Positions 27,188 through 41,918 of a stretch of 64,000 nt of DNA are shown piece by piece. Each line of letters starts with the position of its first letter. Within the stretch, counting starts at the first letter, position 1. Made by a program: the position numbers and the translations under genes. This stretch comes from Fibrobacter sp. UWB15 (GTDB taxonomy: Bacteria > Fibrobacterota > Fibrobacteria > Fibrobacterales > Fibrobacteraceae). The notes under the pieces are model-generated. The model was not told where the DNA came from and did no database searches. It saw only the letters and a program-made list of their open reading frames with translations. The stretch spans positions 247,003-311,002 of the forward strand of contig NZ_FXBA01000003.1 in the NCBI RefSeq assembly GCF_900177705.1, given 5' to 3'.

Positions 27188-27593
27188 ATAAACTCCATTT
27201 TCAATGGCCTTACTGCTAATCTATTTCTAAAAGTTCAAAACAGAACGCAAATTATTCTTATTTGTAGTCTTTAGACAACAAGACTCTACAGCAATTCCTT
27301 TTCTAAATATAATCAAAAAATCTATAAAAAGTCCACATTATTTTAAAAATTTTATAGACAATTTGGCATTTTTAAAAATTGTAATAAAAATAAAAAGTCT
27401 ACATTTCTTCATTAATGCCGTCAAGTGTGGACAACTACGGAATCGCCCGCAAGCCCGTCACAAGCAAAACGCCTTGTTTCAAAATAAAACACAACCTCCT
27501 TAAAGTCTTAAAAGCCGCCAAAAACGTTTCAAAACGATACTGTAAGACGCCTAAAAACACCAAAATAGACACAAATCGCCCACCAATAGAACT
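27188..27593. promoter_or_regulatory. AT-rich divergent region between PL11 and groES
   Basis: No convincing gene is present. Towards the PL11 gene (minus strand) there is a possible promoter, TGGACT-N18-TATATT, ending near 27305. Two 15-base near-identical direct repeats, ATAAAAAGTCYACAT on the plus strand, lie at 27324-27338 and 27390-27404, one over the -35 element. They could be an operator or activator site for the pectin locus. A hairpin (TGTAGTCTT / AAGACTCTACA, 27263-27290) lies in the untranslated leader. Confidence 0.4.
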
Positions 27594-27608
27594 TGGCACA
27601 GAAATTGC
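27594..27608 (+). promoter_or_regulatory. Sigma-54-like -24/-12 element before groES
   Basis: The sequence TTGGCAC-N5-TTGC has the GG and GC dinucleotides of a sigma-54 promoter at the correct spacing (GG at 27595, GC at 27607). No good sigma-70 pair was found in the same place. A chance match is possible. Confidence 0.35.
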
Positions 27609-27633
27609 TTATTTTAGGGCGAAACAAAAAAAA

Positions 27634-27650
27634 TAGTCCAACTTGGACTA
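27634..27650. promoter_or_regulatory. 17-base palindrome upstream of groES
   Basis: TAGTCCAA-C-TTGGACTA is a perfect inverted repeat located between the putative promoter and the groES start. It is not the CIRCE element (TTAGCACTC-N9-GAGTGCTAA), which is absent. It may bind a different heat-shock repressor. Confidence 0.55.
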
Positions 27651-27697
27651 AAAAGTTCAATCAGGGCGCAAAAGCCCGCAAAAAAGGAAAAGTGAAA

Positions 27698-27979
27698 ATG
27701 ATTAAGCCTCTTGCAGATCGAATCGTCGTCAAGCCGGCAGAAGCCGAACAGAAGACCTCCTCGGGTCTCTTTATCCCGGACAACGCCAAGGAAAAGCCGA
27801 TGCAGGGTAAGGTTGTGGCCGTAGGCCCGGGTCGCAAGAACGACAAGGGCGAACTCGTTGCCATGGAAGTCAAGGTCGGCGACGTGGTGCTTTACGGCAA
27901 GTACAGCGGAACGGAAGTCTCCGTCGATGGCGAAAACTACCTGATCGTGAAGGAATCGGACGTCATCGCTACTCTGTAG
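27698..27979 (+). CDS. groES: Co-chaperonin GroES
   Basis: The 93-residue protein starts [20 protein letters not shown] and contains the mobile loop [19 protein letters not shown] and the C-terminal [29 protein letters not shown] region precedes the ATG at 27698; a longer in-frame extension lacks similarity. It caps the GroEL cylinder in the cytoplasm. An inverted heptanucleotide array separates it from groEL. Confidence 0.97.
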   Translation: MIKPLADRIVVKPAEAEQKTSSGLFIPDNAKEKPMQGKVVAVGPGRKNDKGELVAMEVKVGDVVLYGKYSGTEVSVDGENYLIVKESDVIATL

Positions 27980-27985
27980 TGGTTA

Positions 27986-28083
27986 GTAGACAGTAGGAAG
28001 TTAGAAGTAGAAAGTATTTACAATCGCGGCTTCGCCGCCTAGCTATTAAACTGTCTACCGTCTACTGCCTACTTCCTACTCTT
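27986..28083. repeat. Heptanucleotide array E, inverted arms, between groES and groEL
   Basis: Direct units GTAGACA, GTAGGAA, GTTAGAA and GTAGAAA (27986-28013) face inverted units TACCGTC, TACTGCC, TACTTCC and TACTCTT (28056-28083). Between them is a small GC hairpin (GCGGC-TTC-GCCGC). The structure would form in the groESL message and may affect stability or termination between the genes. Confidence 0.85.
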
Positions 28084-28104
28084 TCAACAAAAAGTTTTAA
28101 ATAA

Positions 28105-29751
<1,647 letters not shown>

Positions 29752-29782
29752 TCGGCTAGCCGCTAGATTCTACTCCTTATGG

Positions 29783-29820
29783 AACGTCCGGTTCGAGAAT
29801 TCGATCCGGGCGTTTTTTTT
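29783..29820 (+). terminator. Intrinsic terminator of groESL
   Basis: AACGTCCGG pairs with CCGGGCGTT (one G-U pair) and eight Ts follow. Confidence 0.9.
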
Positions 29821-29850
29821 GAATAAAACACATCGAGCAAACACGTTTGT

Positions 29851-29880
29851 TTGACGAAAACCTTGGCTTTTTGCTATATT
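29851..29880 (+). promoter_or_regulatory. Promoter of the tRNA-Arg gene
   Basis: TTGACG, an 18-base spacer, then TATATT. The -10 box ends 14 bases before the tRNA 5' end. Confidence 0.7.
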
Positions 29881-29894
29881 TGCTTTCCACAAAC

Positions 29895-29968
<74 letters not shown>

Positions 29969-29969
29969 T

Positions 29970-30007
29970 AAATCGCTCGGACACCTAGGTGCCCGAGCGA
30001 TTTATTT
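29970..30007 (+). terminator. Terminator after tRNA-Arg
   Basis: AAATCGCTCGG pairs with CCGAGCGATTT, with an inner CACC/GGTG stem, followed by ATTTAT. The arms are 11 bases and perfect. Confidence 0.85.
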
Positions 30008-30049
30008 ATAGACGGACCATATCCAGAAGTTTCATCCCATCCGTACGGA

Positions 30050-30449
30050 TCAACCGTAATCGCACTTGATACTTTGCGAACTAAACCACTTTCCTTCGTA
30101 ACAGATATATTCCCTATTTTGGTAGCCGCAATCGTATTTTTTCAACTCACCTCTATTCGACTCATCGCAGTTTTCAAGGCCGCCGCAGAATCGCCATTAT
30201 CCACCAAGAACAAGGTACTTATGGCATTGCCGTAGCCTTAGCCTCTTCTACGGCCCCCCCCGATTCACCATGTTTTCGACCAATCCCCCAAAACAAATCA
30301 CCAGAGCTAGACAATAAAATCGAACTTGAAGACAGACCCGAGCTAGAAGAATTGCTAGAATCGGCAGGTTCTCGCGCTCTAGAAGCCGCATCAGTAGTTA
30401 CTGGAGCTGACGTGCGAAACATCTTCAACCCTCCATTATAAAGATACAT
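30050..30449 (-). pseudogene. Decayed Fibrobacter poly-serine lipoprotein/FISUMP-type gene
   Basis: Minus-strand fragments in different frames together look like one Fibrobacter secreted protein. A Ser-rich linker (SSNSSSSGLSSSSILLSSSG) is broken near a run of eight G/C bases at about 30253. A second fragment reads FLVDNGDSAAALKTAM. A third, ending at 30050, contains ENCDESNRGELKKYDCGYQN then REYICYEGKWFSSQSIKCDY. The cysteine/tryptophan pattern of the last is common next to FISUMP domains. At least two frameshifts are needed, so the gene is probably dead. Confidence 0.5.
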
Positions 30450-30542
30450 TCCTTCACATAGAAGTTGGCCAAATTTCCCTATTTTGCTGCTTTATTCCGT
30501 CTCTTTTTTACGTTTTATTGTTTTAGGGGATTTCGGTTTACA

Positions 30543-30548
30543 TATTAT
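30543..30548 (+). promoter_or_regulatory. Possible -10 box of the carA operon
   Basis: TATTAT lies upstream of the leader, with a weak TTGTTT 19 bases before it. It would give a leader of about 270 bases before carA. Confidence 0.35.
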
Positions 30549-30658
30549 GGAAAACCGCTAAAAAATGTTAGACAAATTCCGCACAAAACCTTGTGGTCCA
30601 CCCCCTTTTTTACTACATTGAGAGCCCGATGAAAATATCGGAATCCATCGAGGCACAC

Positions 30659-30825
30659 ATGAGCGCAGCCGTTGAGAGCATCTCGCAACGGAACCAATCC
30701 ACACTCTCTGGATTTCACAAAATTTTTCTTTTCTCTGTTTTTTATCGTCTTTATCGTTTGGCAAAAGCTTCTGGCTTTTGCCTTTATTTTTATAGAGTTT
30801 TTAACACTAAAGCAATGAGAATCGT

Positions 30826-30829
<4 letters not shown>
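30659..30829 (+). CDS. Putative leader peptide of the carA-pyrG-carB operon
   Basis: An open frame from ATG 30659 (GAGG about 6 bases upstream) encodes 56 residues, MSAAVESISQRNQSTLSGFH, then a run rich in Phe, Leu, Tyr and Arg, and stops with TGA overlapping the carA ATG. A longer form from ATG 30629 has 66 residues. It runs through a hairpin, a T-rich tract and a terminator-like hairpin, as the E. coli PyrL leader does before pyrBI. The peptide itself probably has no function; its translation would be the sensor. Confidence 0.55.
30669..30790 (+). promoter_or_regulatory. Attenuator-like leader of carA (pause hairpin, U-tract, terminator)
   Basis: Three elements occur in order. First, a hairpin at 30669-30691 (CCGTTG-A-GAG / CTC-G-CAACGG). 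Second, a T-rich tract at 30721-30759, in which most bases are T. Third, an intrinsic terminator at 30760-30782 (GGCAAAAGC / GCTTTTGCC, 5-base loop) followed by TTTATTTTT. High UTP would let polymerase outrun the ribosome and terminate; low UTP would make it pause so that the ribosome disrupts the terminator. This is inferred by analogy with pyrBI. Confidence 0.6.
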
Positions 30830-36944
<6,115 letters not shown>

Positions 36945-37004
36945 GGTGGTTGGAAGAGGGGAAAGCCTTCCCCTCGCTTCAGCCCCGGCCCCGCCCAAAG
37001 TGTC

Positions 37005-37035
37005 AAGCCCGCCTCCAAGCGGGCTTCTCCTTTTT
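37005..37035 (+). terminator. Terminator of the carA-pyrG-carB operon
   Basis: AAGCCCGC / GCGGGCTT with a 6-base loop, followed by CTCC and five Ts. Confidence 0.85.
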
Positions 37036-37123
37036 ATACCCTCCCCAGCCGGGTCTTCCGCTACCCCTTCTAGCGGGCTTCAATCGCCAGCCCGCAACGC
37101 CCGGCTTACACCCGCTCACAAAT

Positions 37124-37189
37124 GTCATTCCGGCCTCCGAGCCGGAATCTCCTACTAGAAAAGGAATTCCATACGGAATTCCTTTTCTA
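37124..37189. repeat. REP-like palindrome and 15-base hairpin after carB
   Basis: ATTCCGGC-ctccga-GCCGGAAT (37127-37148) belongs to the same GTCAT(C/T)CC...GG module type found near 62.3 and 63.4 kb. It is followed by a perfect 15-base stem (TAGAAAAGGAATTCC, loop ATAC) at 37156-37189, whose right arm includes the stop codon of the HNH gene. The latter probably acts as a bidirectional terminator. Confidence 0.75.
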
Positions 37190-37918
37190 CTTCTTGTCAA
37201 TAAAAGCATTTCCTTTGCCAAGATTACATTGTTCACATTTTGTTTCCAAATTATCGGGAATTGTTTCTCCGCCTTTGGACCATGGAACAATATGGTCAAC
37301 ATGTAATTTTACGCCTTTTTCATTAATTGGGCTGCGTCCACAAGTTTTACATGTAAAGCCATCTCTCATTAAAATTTGGAAGCGAAGTCTGTCGGATATT
37401 TCTCTTTTTGTTTTGTGAGTAATCGTTGAAGCTATTTTATTTTCAACAAGAGGCTTATCCGCTCTTGAATCATTTTGTTCACTTTCAGCCCCATTTGACA
37501 TATAAGCAACAAACGACTCTAAAGCTTTATGAAAACTGCCAAATTTATTTTCATATGTTCCCGCAGAATATTTTGAAAAAGGCTTTTTGATTTCATTATA
37601 TCTCGGTTGTCTTCCTAAACTAATCCAAATTCTCTCTAAATTAGAAAACAGTTCTTCCTCAGAAATATTTAGTTTACTTCTACTGGGCTCTAAGCCACAA
37701 ATTTCTAGAACCTTAAACCAAGAACCAAAACGGCGTTGCAATGTGCAAGGGTGAAATTTTCCATTCTGTTCATATTCCGCTATTGTCACCGATTTCTTGT
37801 CCAGTTTTGCAGCAACATTTTTAACATCATCAATCAACTCGCTGTCTGGAGTATTTCTTTTATACTCATCTAAAACAAAATTAAATGCTTTATTGATATC
37901 AGTTTGCGGCATAGCCAT
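37187..37918 (-). CDS. HNH endonuclease with homing-endonuclease-associated repeats
   Basis: The start at 37918 (ATG) gives 243 residues; an upstream TTG is also in frame. The central part contains two imperfect repeats of the homing-endonuclease-associated type (LQRRFGSWFKVLEICGLEPS; SLGRQPRYNEIKKPF, YENKFGSFHKALESF). A C-terminal HNH domain follows: FTCKTCG, LHVDHIVPWSKGGETIPDN, CEQCNLGKGN. The two CxxC pairs should bind a structural zinc and the DH...N...H set the catalytic metal. Its DNA target is unknown. It could be a selfish endonuclease or a defence nuclease; no methylase is adjacent. Confidence 0.8.
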   Translation of the reverse strand: MAMPQTDINKAFNFVLDEYKRNTPDSELIDDVKNVAAKLDKKSVTIAEYEQNGKFHPCTLQRRFGSWFKVLEICGLEPSRSKLNISEEELFSNLERIWISLGRQPRYNEIKKPFSKYSAGTYENKFGSFHKALESFVAYMSNGAESEQNDSRADKPLVENKIASTITHKTKREISDRLRFQILMRDGFTCKTCGRSPINEKGVKLHVDHIVPWSKGGETIPDNLETKCEQCNLGKGNAFIDKK

Positions 37919-37976
37919 TCTCACTTTGATTATTCTCAATATACATTTTTGAACTTAAAAATATTTTATACGTTAA

Positions 37977-38116
37977 GGCTAATGCCCCTTGGCGACAAGA
38001 CTCGCGGAGCAAGGCTTTCTCAGCCAACCGCACATATATGTGCGGGAACGCCAATTTCCTGAAATTTGTGATTCAGCAACCCACGAATCAGGGAACCTTT
38101 CCCTTGTAAGGCGTTC
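37977..38116. other. Densely paired intergenic sequence, cloverleaf-like
   Basis: A 7-base stem (GAACGCC 38046-38052 / GGCGTTC 38110-38116) encloses three adjacent hairpins: AATTT/AAATT (38053-38066), TGATTC/GAATCA (38069-38090) and GGGAA/TTCCC (38091-38103). Further hairpins lie beside it: an 18-base palindrome CCGCACATATATGTGCGG (38028-38045), GGCT/AGCC (38013-38025) and CTTG/CAAG (37988-37999). No protein frame is evident and it lacks conserved tRNA residues. It could be a structured RNA or a palindromic mobile repeat. Confidence 0.4.
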
Positions 38117-38128
38117 GCAGATGCTCTT

Positions 38129-38518
38129 TTAGTATTTCTTCATTCTTTTCATTGTTCCACTTACCAGAAACCATAGAGCATCCATGCCGTTTTCAACTTT
38201 CTGAGCGGCATTACTAAACCCACCTTTCTGAGAGAATTCCATTATCAAATGAGCCGTAGATTCAATCACCTTCTTATAGCGATCGATTTCCTCATCTGAA
38301 AAACCGAATATATCTTCCCAAGTATAAGTGGGTAAATAGCATGTTGCCCGATGAAAACCATCTTTTGCATCGGGCTTTTCAATGTACACCTTGACACGGC
38401 CATCCTTGCCCATTTCGGAATGGACAATTTCAGTATTATCATCTAATGTCATGAAGGGGTACATCATATTGCTAAATGGCAATATAACATTTTTTGGTCT
38501 AACTTGGCTAGTACTCAT
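38129..38518 (-). CDS. Hypothetical protein
   Basis: The start at 38518 (MSTSQVRPKNVILPFSNMMY) is chosen because GGGA precedes it; a longer in-frame form begins at 38548. The 129-residue protein is soluble. It has a beta-rich N-terminal half (EIVHSEMGKDGRVKVYIEKP, HRATCYLPTYTWEDIFGFSD) and a helical second half ending in a basic segment (MKRMKKY). I recognise no family. Its neighbours, an HNH protein and an Rpn nuclease, suggest an accessory island. Confidence 0.5.
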   Translation of the reverse strand: MSTSQVRPKNVILPFSNMMYPFMTLDDNTEIVHSEMGKDGRVKVYIEKPDAKDGFHRATCYLPTYTWEDIFGFSDEEIDRYKKVIESTAHLIMEFSQKGGFSNAAQKVENGMDALWFLVSGTMKRMKKY

Positions 38519-38548
38519 TTTTCCCACGAAAATCATTCCCAAGCCCAA

Positions 38549-38575
38549 CTTGAAATCACATTTTGTGATTTCAAG
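38549..38575. repeat. Perfect 11-base inverted repeat
   Basis: CTTGAAATCAC-ATTTT-GTGATTTCAAG lies between the divergent hypothetical gene and the Rpn gene. No T-run follows on either strand, so an operator or RNA hairpin is more likely than a terminator. Confidence 0.6.
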
Positions 38576-38625
38576 ACTTCAATTCCGACAAGCCTTTTCA
38601 AATTAACTTGCTATATTGTGAATAA

Positions 38626-38710
38626 GCCGACGTAAAGTCGGCAATCTCACAAAAGAGCCGTTTTCTATATCGTTATTTATTTATCGACATAGGAACGGCT
38701 CTTTTTTTAT
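38626..38710 (+). promoter_or_regulatory. Hairpin leader upstream of the Rpn nuclease gene
   Basis: A GCCGAC-GTAAA-GTCGGC hairpin (38626-38642) is followed by a 12-base stem with a long loop (AAAAGAGCCGTT at 38651 / AACGGCTCTTTT at 38694). That stem ends in a T-run like an intrinsic terminator. A further copy of AACGGCTC lies at 38720-38727. The gene start follows a strong AAAGGAG. Premature termination may keep nuclease expression low. Confidence 0.5.
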
Positions 38711-38756
38711 TTAACCCAAAACGGCTCGGATTAAATCGCCCGGCCAAAGGAGTAAA

Positions 38757-39572
38757 ATGGAAGCAAACCATATTCCGTTTGAACAGTTGACCATCACAAA
38801 CCGCTTCATGTTCGCGTTGGTGTTCAGCCACAAGCATATTGCAAAGCCCTTCCTGGAGGCTCTTCTTGGTATAAAAATTTTTGATTTGCAGGAACCAGAG
38901 CCAGAGAAAAGTACCGAAAACAGCCCCTTTAACAAAGGCGTCCGTTACGACGTATTTGTAAAGGAACAAGGACCCAAGGGCGAAATTCTCCGCACATTCG
39001 ACATCGAAATGCAGATAGAAGACACCCACGAACTGCCGAAACGAGCCCGTTACTATCAGGCACTCTGTGACTCCGAAGCCCTGAACAAAGGCGAATCATA
39101 TCGCAACCTCAAGGAACAGTACGTCATATTCATTTGCCCAGACGACATTTTCAAGCAAGGGCGAGCGGTTTATAAGTTCATGAATCTAGAAAAAGGTCAT
39201 TCTGAACATGAATTGGGTGACCTGTGCTTCAAAAATTTTTATATATTCAATAAGTACAAGGATGTCGCCGAAAAGTCGGTCAAGGAGTATCTTGAGTATT
39301 TCGCAACCAACAAGGCGAACTCTCAAGAGACAAAGGACATTGAACGCCAGCGACAATGGTACCTGTCGGACAACGAAACAAGGAAGCGCTATATGACTTG
39401 GCAACAAGAAATAGATGATGCGGTATACGTAGAACGCGAGCGCGCCAATGCGGCAGAACGCCGTGCCGACGAAGCGAAATCTCGTGCCGACAAAGCAGAA
39501 TTCCGCGCCAACGAAGCGGAATCCCGTGCTGAAAAGTATGAAAAAATTCTCAAGGAGCACGGCCTTCTTTGA
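38757..39572 (+). CDS. Rpn-family recombination-promoting nuclease (PD-(D/E)XK)
   Basis: A 271-residue member of the Rpn/'putative transposase' nuclease family. The catalytic core is visible: YDVFVKE (Asp65) and FDIEMQ (Glu84 and Gln86), the D-ExQ form of the PD-(D/E)XK motif common in this family. ITNRFMFALVFSHKHIAKPF is the typical N-terminus. The last 45 residues form a charged coiled coil of near-identical 7-residue units (RADEAKS, RADKAEF, RANEAES), encoded by 21-base direct repeats. Rpn proteins cut DNA and raise recombination; some vary in copy number of such C-terminal repeats. Confidence 0.85.
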   Translation: MEANHIPFEQLTITNRFMFALVFSHKHIAKPFLEALLGIKIFDLQEPEPEKSTENSPFNKGVRYDVFVKEQGPKGEILRTFDIEMQIEDTHELPKRARYYQALCDSEALNKGESYRNLKEQYVIFICPDDIFKQGRAVYKFMNLEKGHSEHELGDLCFKNFYIFNKYKDVAEKSVKEYLEYFATNKANSQETKDIERQRQWYLSDNETRKRYMTWQQEIDDAVYVERERANAAERRADEAKSRADKAEFRANEAESRAEKYEKILKEHGLL

Positions 39573-39627
39573 GTCTTACTAGTCGGCCTTTTTATCGTCA
39601 AAAAAAAAAATTGAATGTGCATAGAGC

Positions 39628-39653
39628 AAACCGGTCTGTTTGGACCGGTTTTT
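39628..39653 (+). terminator. Terminator between Rpn and GH30 genes
   Basis: AACCGGTC / GACCGGTT (8-base stem, 6-base loop) with a T-run at the 3' end; A-rich on the other side, so possibly bidirectional between the two convergent genes. Confidence 0.8.
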
Positions 39654-39685
39654 GACATAAAGAATTTAACAACAGCACAGTCGAA

Positions 39686-41179
39686 CTATTTCAAAACCAT
39701 GTATTGCGTTTTGGCATTGCCGCATTTGACCATATACACACCGCGGCTTAGGCCTGCGCTTGTCATGGCGTTGCGGAGATCGCCGATATGTCCGGCTTGG
39801 AATTCGCCGACAAATGCTCCAAGCGGGCTAAACACCTTATATATGATTTGGAGGCTTTTGGGGGCAGAAAATCCGAAGGCGATAGCCTCTGTAGAATCTG
39901 CGGGCGGTTCCACCTTTGGTTCCTGCCACAGAATGAATTCGACTGTCGTTGCACTGCGGGCCGGAACGCTGTAACTGCACTTTGTATCGTCAACCTGAAC
40001 TTCGTCACCTTCCTTGAGGTTATTGTTGTCGTCGGTAACGTAGGGCTTGAAACTTCCAATTTTCGTGTTTCCGAAGTCAAAGTCCGCCTTGAATTTCTCA
40101 TTCTTGGAATTGAGAATGACGACTGCAATTTTCGTCTTGAGGGAGTCGCGGTAGGCGGTGACCTTTACGTTTGCTTCCGGATTCTTGGTGGCGTCGATTC
40201 TCCAGGAGCCGGGGCGAGCGAAACGGCTGAAGTTCCCCATAATCCAGAGTCGCTTGGTGGGCTCCACGTTGTCGGGGTTGCCTTGTCCTTGCGGCCAAAG
40301 CGCTCCGTTGCCGCAGCTGGCTTCGCTGCAGGAATAAATCCACCAGAAATGCCAGGCGTTCATGTTCGCAATAGTCAGGGCGTCATGGATTACACCTGCA
40401 ACGCGGAGAGCACTTCCCATGCCCACGTCTTCCTTGTTACTTCCAAGATCATAGACTTCGGTTTCCCAGAATTCCTTGCCGGCTTCGTGAATTTCGGGGT
40501 AAGCGGCCGGGTCTCCGCCGTATTCGTGCGTCCCAAAAATGTCCGTGTATTTCAAGGCGGCGGAATTATTGAAGAAGGCTTTTTTGTAATTGGGAAATCC
40601 GTACCAGTTGATAGCTTCGGTGCCAATGATTTTGATGCCCGTGGTATCGAGGGTGGGGCCAAGGTAGTCGCCGACCCAACGTGCCAATTCATCGGGTTCG
40701 TAGTGGTTGTCACCGGTGCCGTCGGGCTCGTTTTGCGACGAAATTGCATATAGATTAACGCCAGCCTTCCGCATGTCTTGCGTAAACTTCAAGATGGTGT
40801 TGGCCCAGTCCTGAGCGTGATTGAAATCCAGGTGCTTTTTGTCACCGTCGTAATTTACAGTGTATCTGGAAGTCCACGGGGCTGCCCAGACTTTGACGCC
40901 GTATTCACTTGCCTTTTTTGCGATACTTGTTTCGGAGGTGGTGCCGTCCGGAGCGATGCGGATGCGGTGCAGCGTAAGCCCTGCGCCACTGGTAGAGTCC
41001 CAAAGGAAGGCGGCGTTCTTGTCGGTGATGGAGCCAGCCCATGCCGAAGCGGCTCCAAAGCCACTGATGCGCTGGTATTCTTTGTCCATGTCAACGTTTA
41101 TCGTTGCAGCACTGGCAAGAGTGCCCCAAAATGCGATGGACCCCGCAAAAAGAGAAAATCCCTTTATTGAAACCGTCAT
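39686..41179 (-). CDS. Secreted GH30 xylanase (glucuronoxylanase-like)
   Basis: The start at 41179 has GGGAGG upstream and a signal peptide (MTVSIKGFSLFAGSIAFWGT, cleavage after ASA). The 497-residue product has the GH30 TIM barrel with acid/base Glu151 in ISSQNEPDG and nucleophile Glu241 in FWETEVYD. Other landmarks are YQRISGFGAASAWAG and HFWWIYSCS. The side beta-domain follows (IMGNFSRFARPGSWRI to SATTVEF), then a linker and the C-terminal tail typical of Fibrobacter secreted enzymes (SRGVYMVKCGNAKTQYMVLK). Subfamily 8-like enzymes cut xylan at methylglucuronic acid branches; the exact subfamily is not proved here. No CBM is seen. Confidence 0.9.
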   Translation of the reverse strand: MTVSIKGFSLFAGSIAFWGTLASAATINVDMDKEYQRISGFGAASAWAGSITDKNAAFLWDSTSGAGLTLHRIRIAPDGTTSETSIAKKASEYGVKVWAAPWTSRYTVNYDGDKKHLDFNHAQDWANTILKFTQDMRKAGVNLYAISSQNEPDGTGDNHYEPDELARWVGDYLGPTLDTTGIKIIGTEAINWYGFPNYKKAFFNNSAALKYTDIFGTHEYGGDPAAYPEIHEAGKEFWETEVYDLGSNKEDVGMGSALRVAGVIHDALTIANMNAWHFWWIYSCSEASCGNGALWPQGQGNPDNVEPTKRLWIMGNFSRFARPGSWRIDATKNPEANVKVTAYRDSLKTKIAVVILNSKNEKFKADFDFGNTKIGSFKPYVTDDNNNLKEGDEVQVDDTKCSYSVPARSATTVEFILWQEPKVEPPADSTEAIAFGFSAPKSLQIIYKVFSPLGAFVGEFQAGHIGDLRNAMTSAGLSRGVYMVKCGNAKTQYMVLK

Positions 41180-41326
41180 AAAACCTCCCAATTGAACTTT
41201 ACTTACTATAAAATATGTTGAAAAATTCACTTTATTTACGGCTAAAATTGAATTAGCTTTGATAAAATGACAATAGAATGTTGTATCTTTCAACAGGTAT
41301 AAAAATCAAGCTCACCGGAGTTTATC

Positions 41327-41908
41327 ATGAAAGTCGTCTTGTTTAACGGCAGCCGTCGCGAAAAGGGCTGCACCTACACCGCACTGAACATTGTCGCGGG
41401 CGAACTCAACGCCGCGGGCATCGAAACCGAAATCTTCTTTGTCGGGGGCCGCGTGCTCAAGGGCGAAACGGACGCCGTCGTCCACGAAGCCAAGGAAATC
41501 TTGAAGTCCGCCGACGCGGTGGTCTACGGTTCGCCGGTCTACTACGCCTCCCCCAGCGGCGAAATGCTGATGTTCCTCGACAGGCTCTACGGCCTCGCCG
41601 AAGCGGAACTGCTCTTTAAGCCCGCCGCCACAGTTGCATCGGCACGCCGCGCAGGCACCAGTGCCACTCTCGATGCGCTGAACAAGTACCCCGCATTCGC
41701 ACAGCAGCCCCTCGTGGCCTCGCGCTACTGGAACATGGTCCACGGTTCCAGTCCCGAAGATGTACTCAAGGACGAAGAAGGCGTGCAGATTATGCGCGAA
41801 CTCGGCCGCAACATGGCATGGCTCCTCAAGAGCATCGAAGCCGGCAAGCAGGCGGGCGTCCCGCAGCCTGTCGCCGAAAAGAAGGTGTTCACGAACTTTA
41901 TCCGCTAA
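41327..41908 (+). CDS. Flavodoxin-like NAD(P)H-dependent FMN reductase, copy 1
   Basis: A 193-residue flavoprotein of the NADPH-dependent FMN reductase/iron-sulfur flavoprotein group. VVLFNGSRREKGCTYTALNI forms the FMN phosphate loop, and VYGSPVYYASPSGEMLMFLD the isoalloxazine-side loop. The residues near AATVASARRAGTSATLDALN are typical of this group. It is about 95% identical to the protein encoded at 55378-55959. CGGAG precedes the ATG. The acetyltransferase gene follows after 10 bases. Confidence 0.85.
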   Translation: MKVVLFNGSRREKGCTYTALNIVAGELNAAGIETEIFFVGGRVLKGETDAVVHEAKEILKSADAVVYGSPVYYASPSGEMLMFLDRLYGLAEAELLFKPAATVASARRAGTSATLDALNKYPAFAQQPLVASRYWNMVHGSSPEDVLKDEEGVQIMRELGRNMAWLLKSIEAGKQAGVPQPVAEKKVFTNFIR

Positions 41909-41918
41909 GAGTTAAAGT

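Noticed and set aside
27415..27636. 73-codon frame upstream of groES
   Set aside because: Overlaps the putative promoter and lacks a ribosome site; composition follows the A-rich DNA.
30219..30449. Intact 76-codon poly-serine protein
   Set aside because: Its lipoprotein start is absent and the frame breaks at a homopolymer; better explained as part of a decayed gene.
38046..38116. tRNA gene or tRNA pseudogene
   Set aside because: A 7-base stem with three arms is present, but the invariant T-loop and D-loop residues and a plausible anticodon loop are missing.
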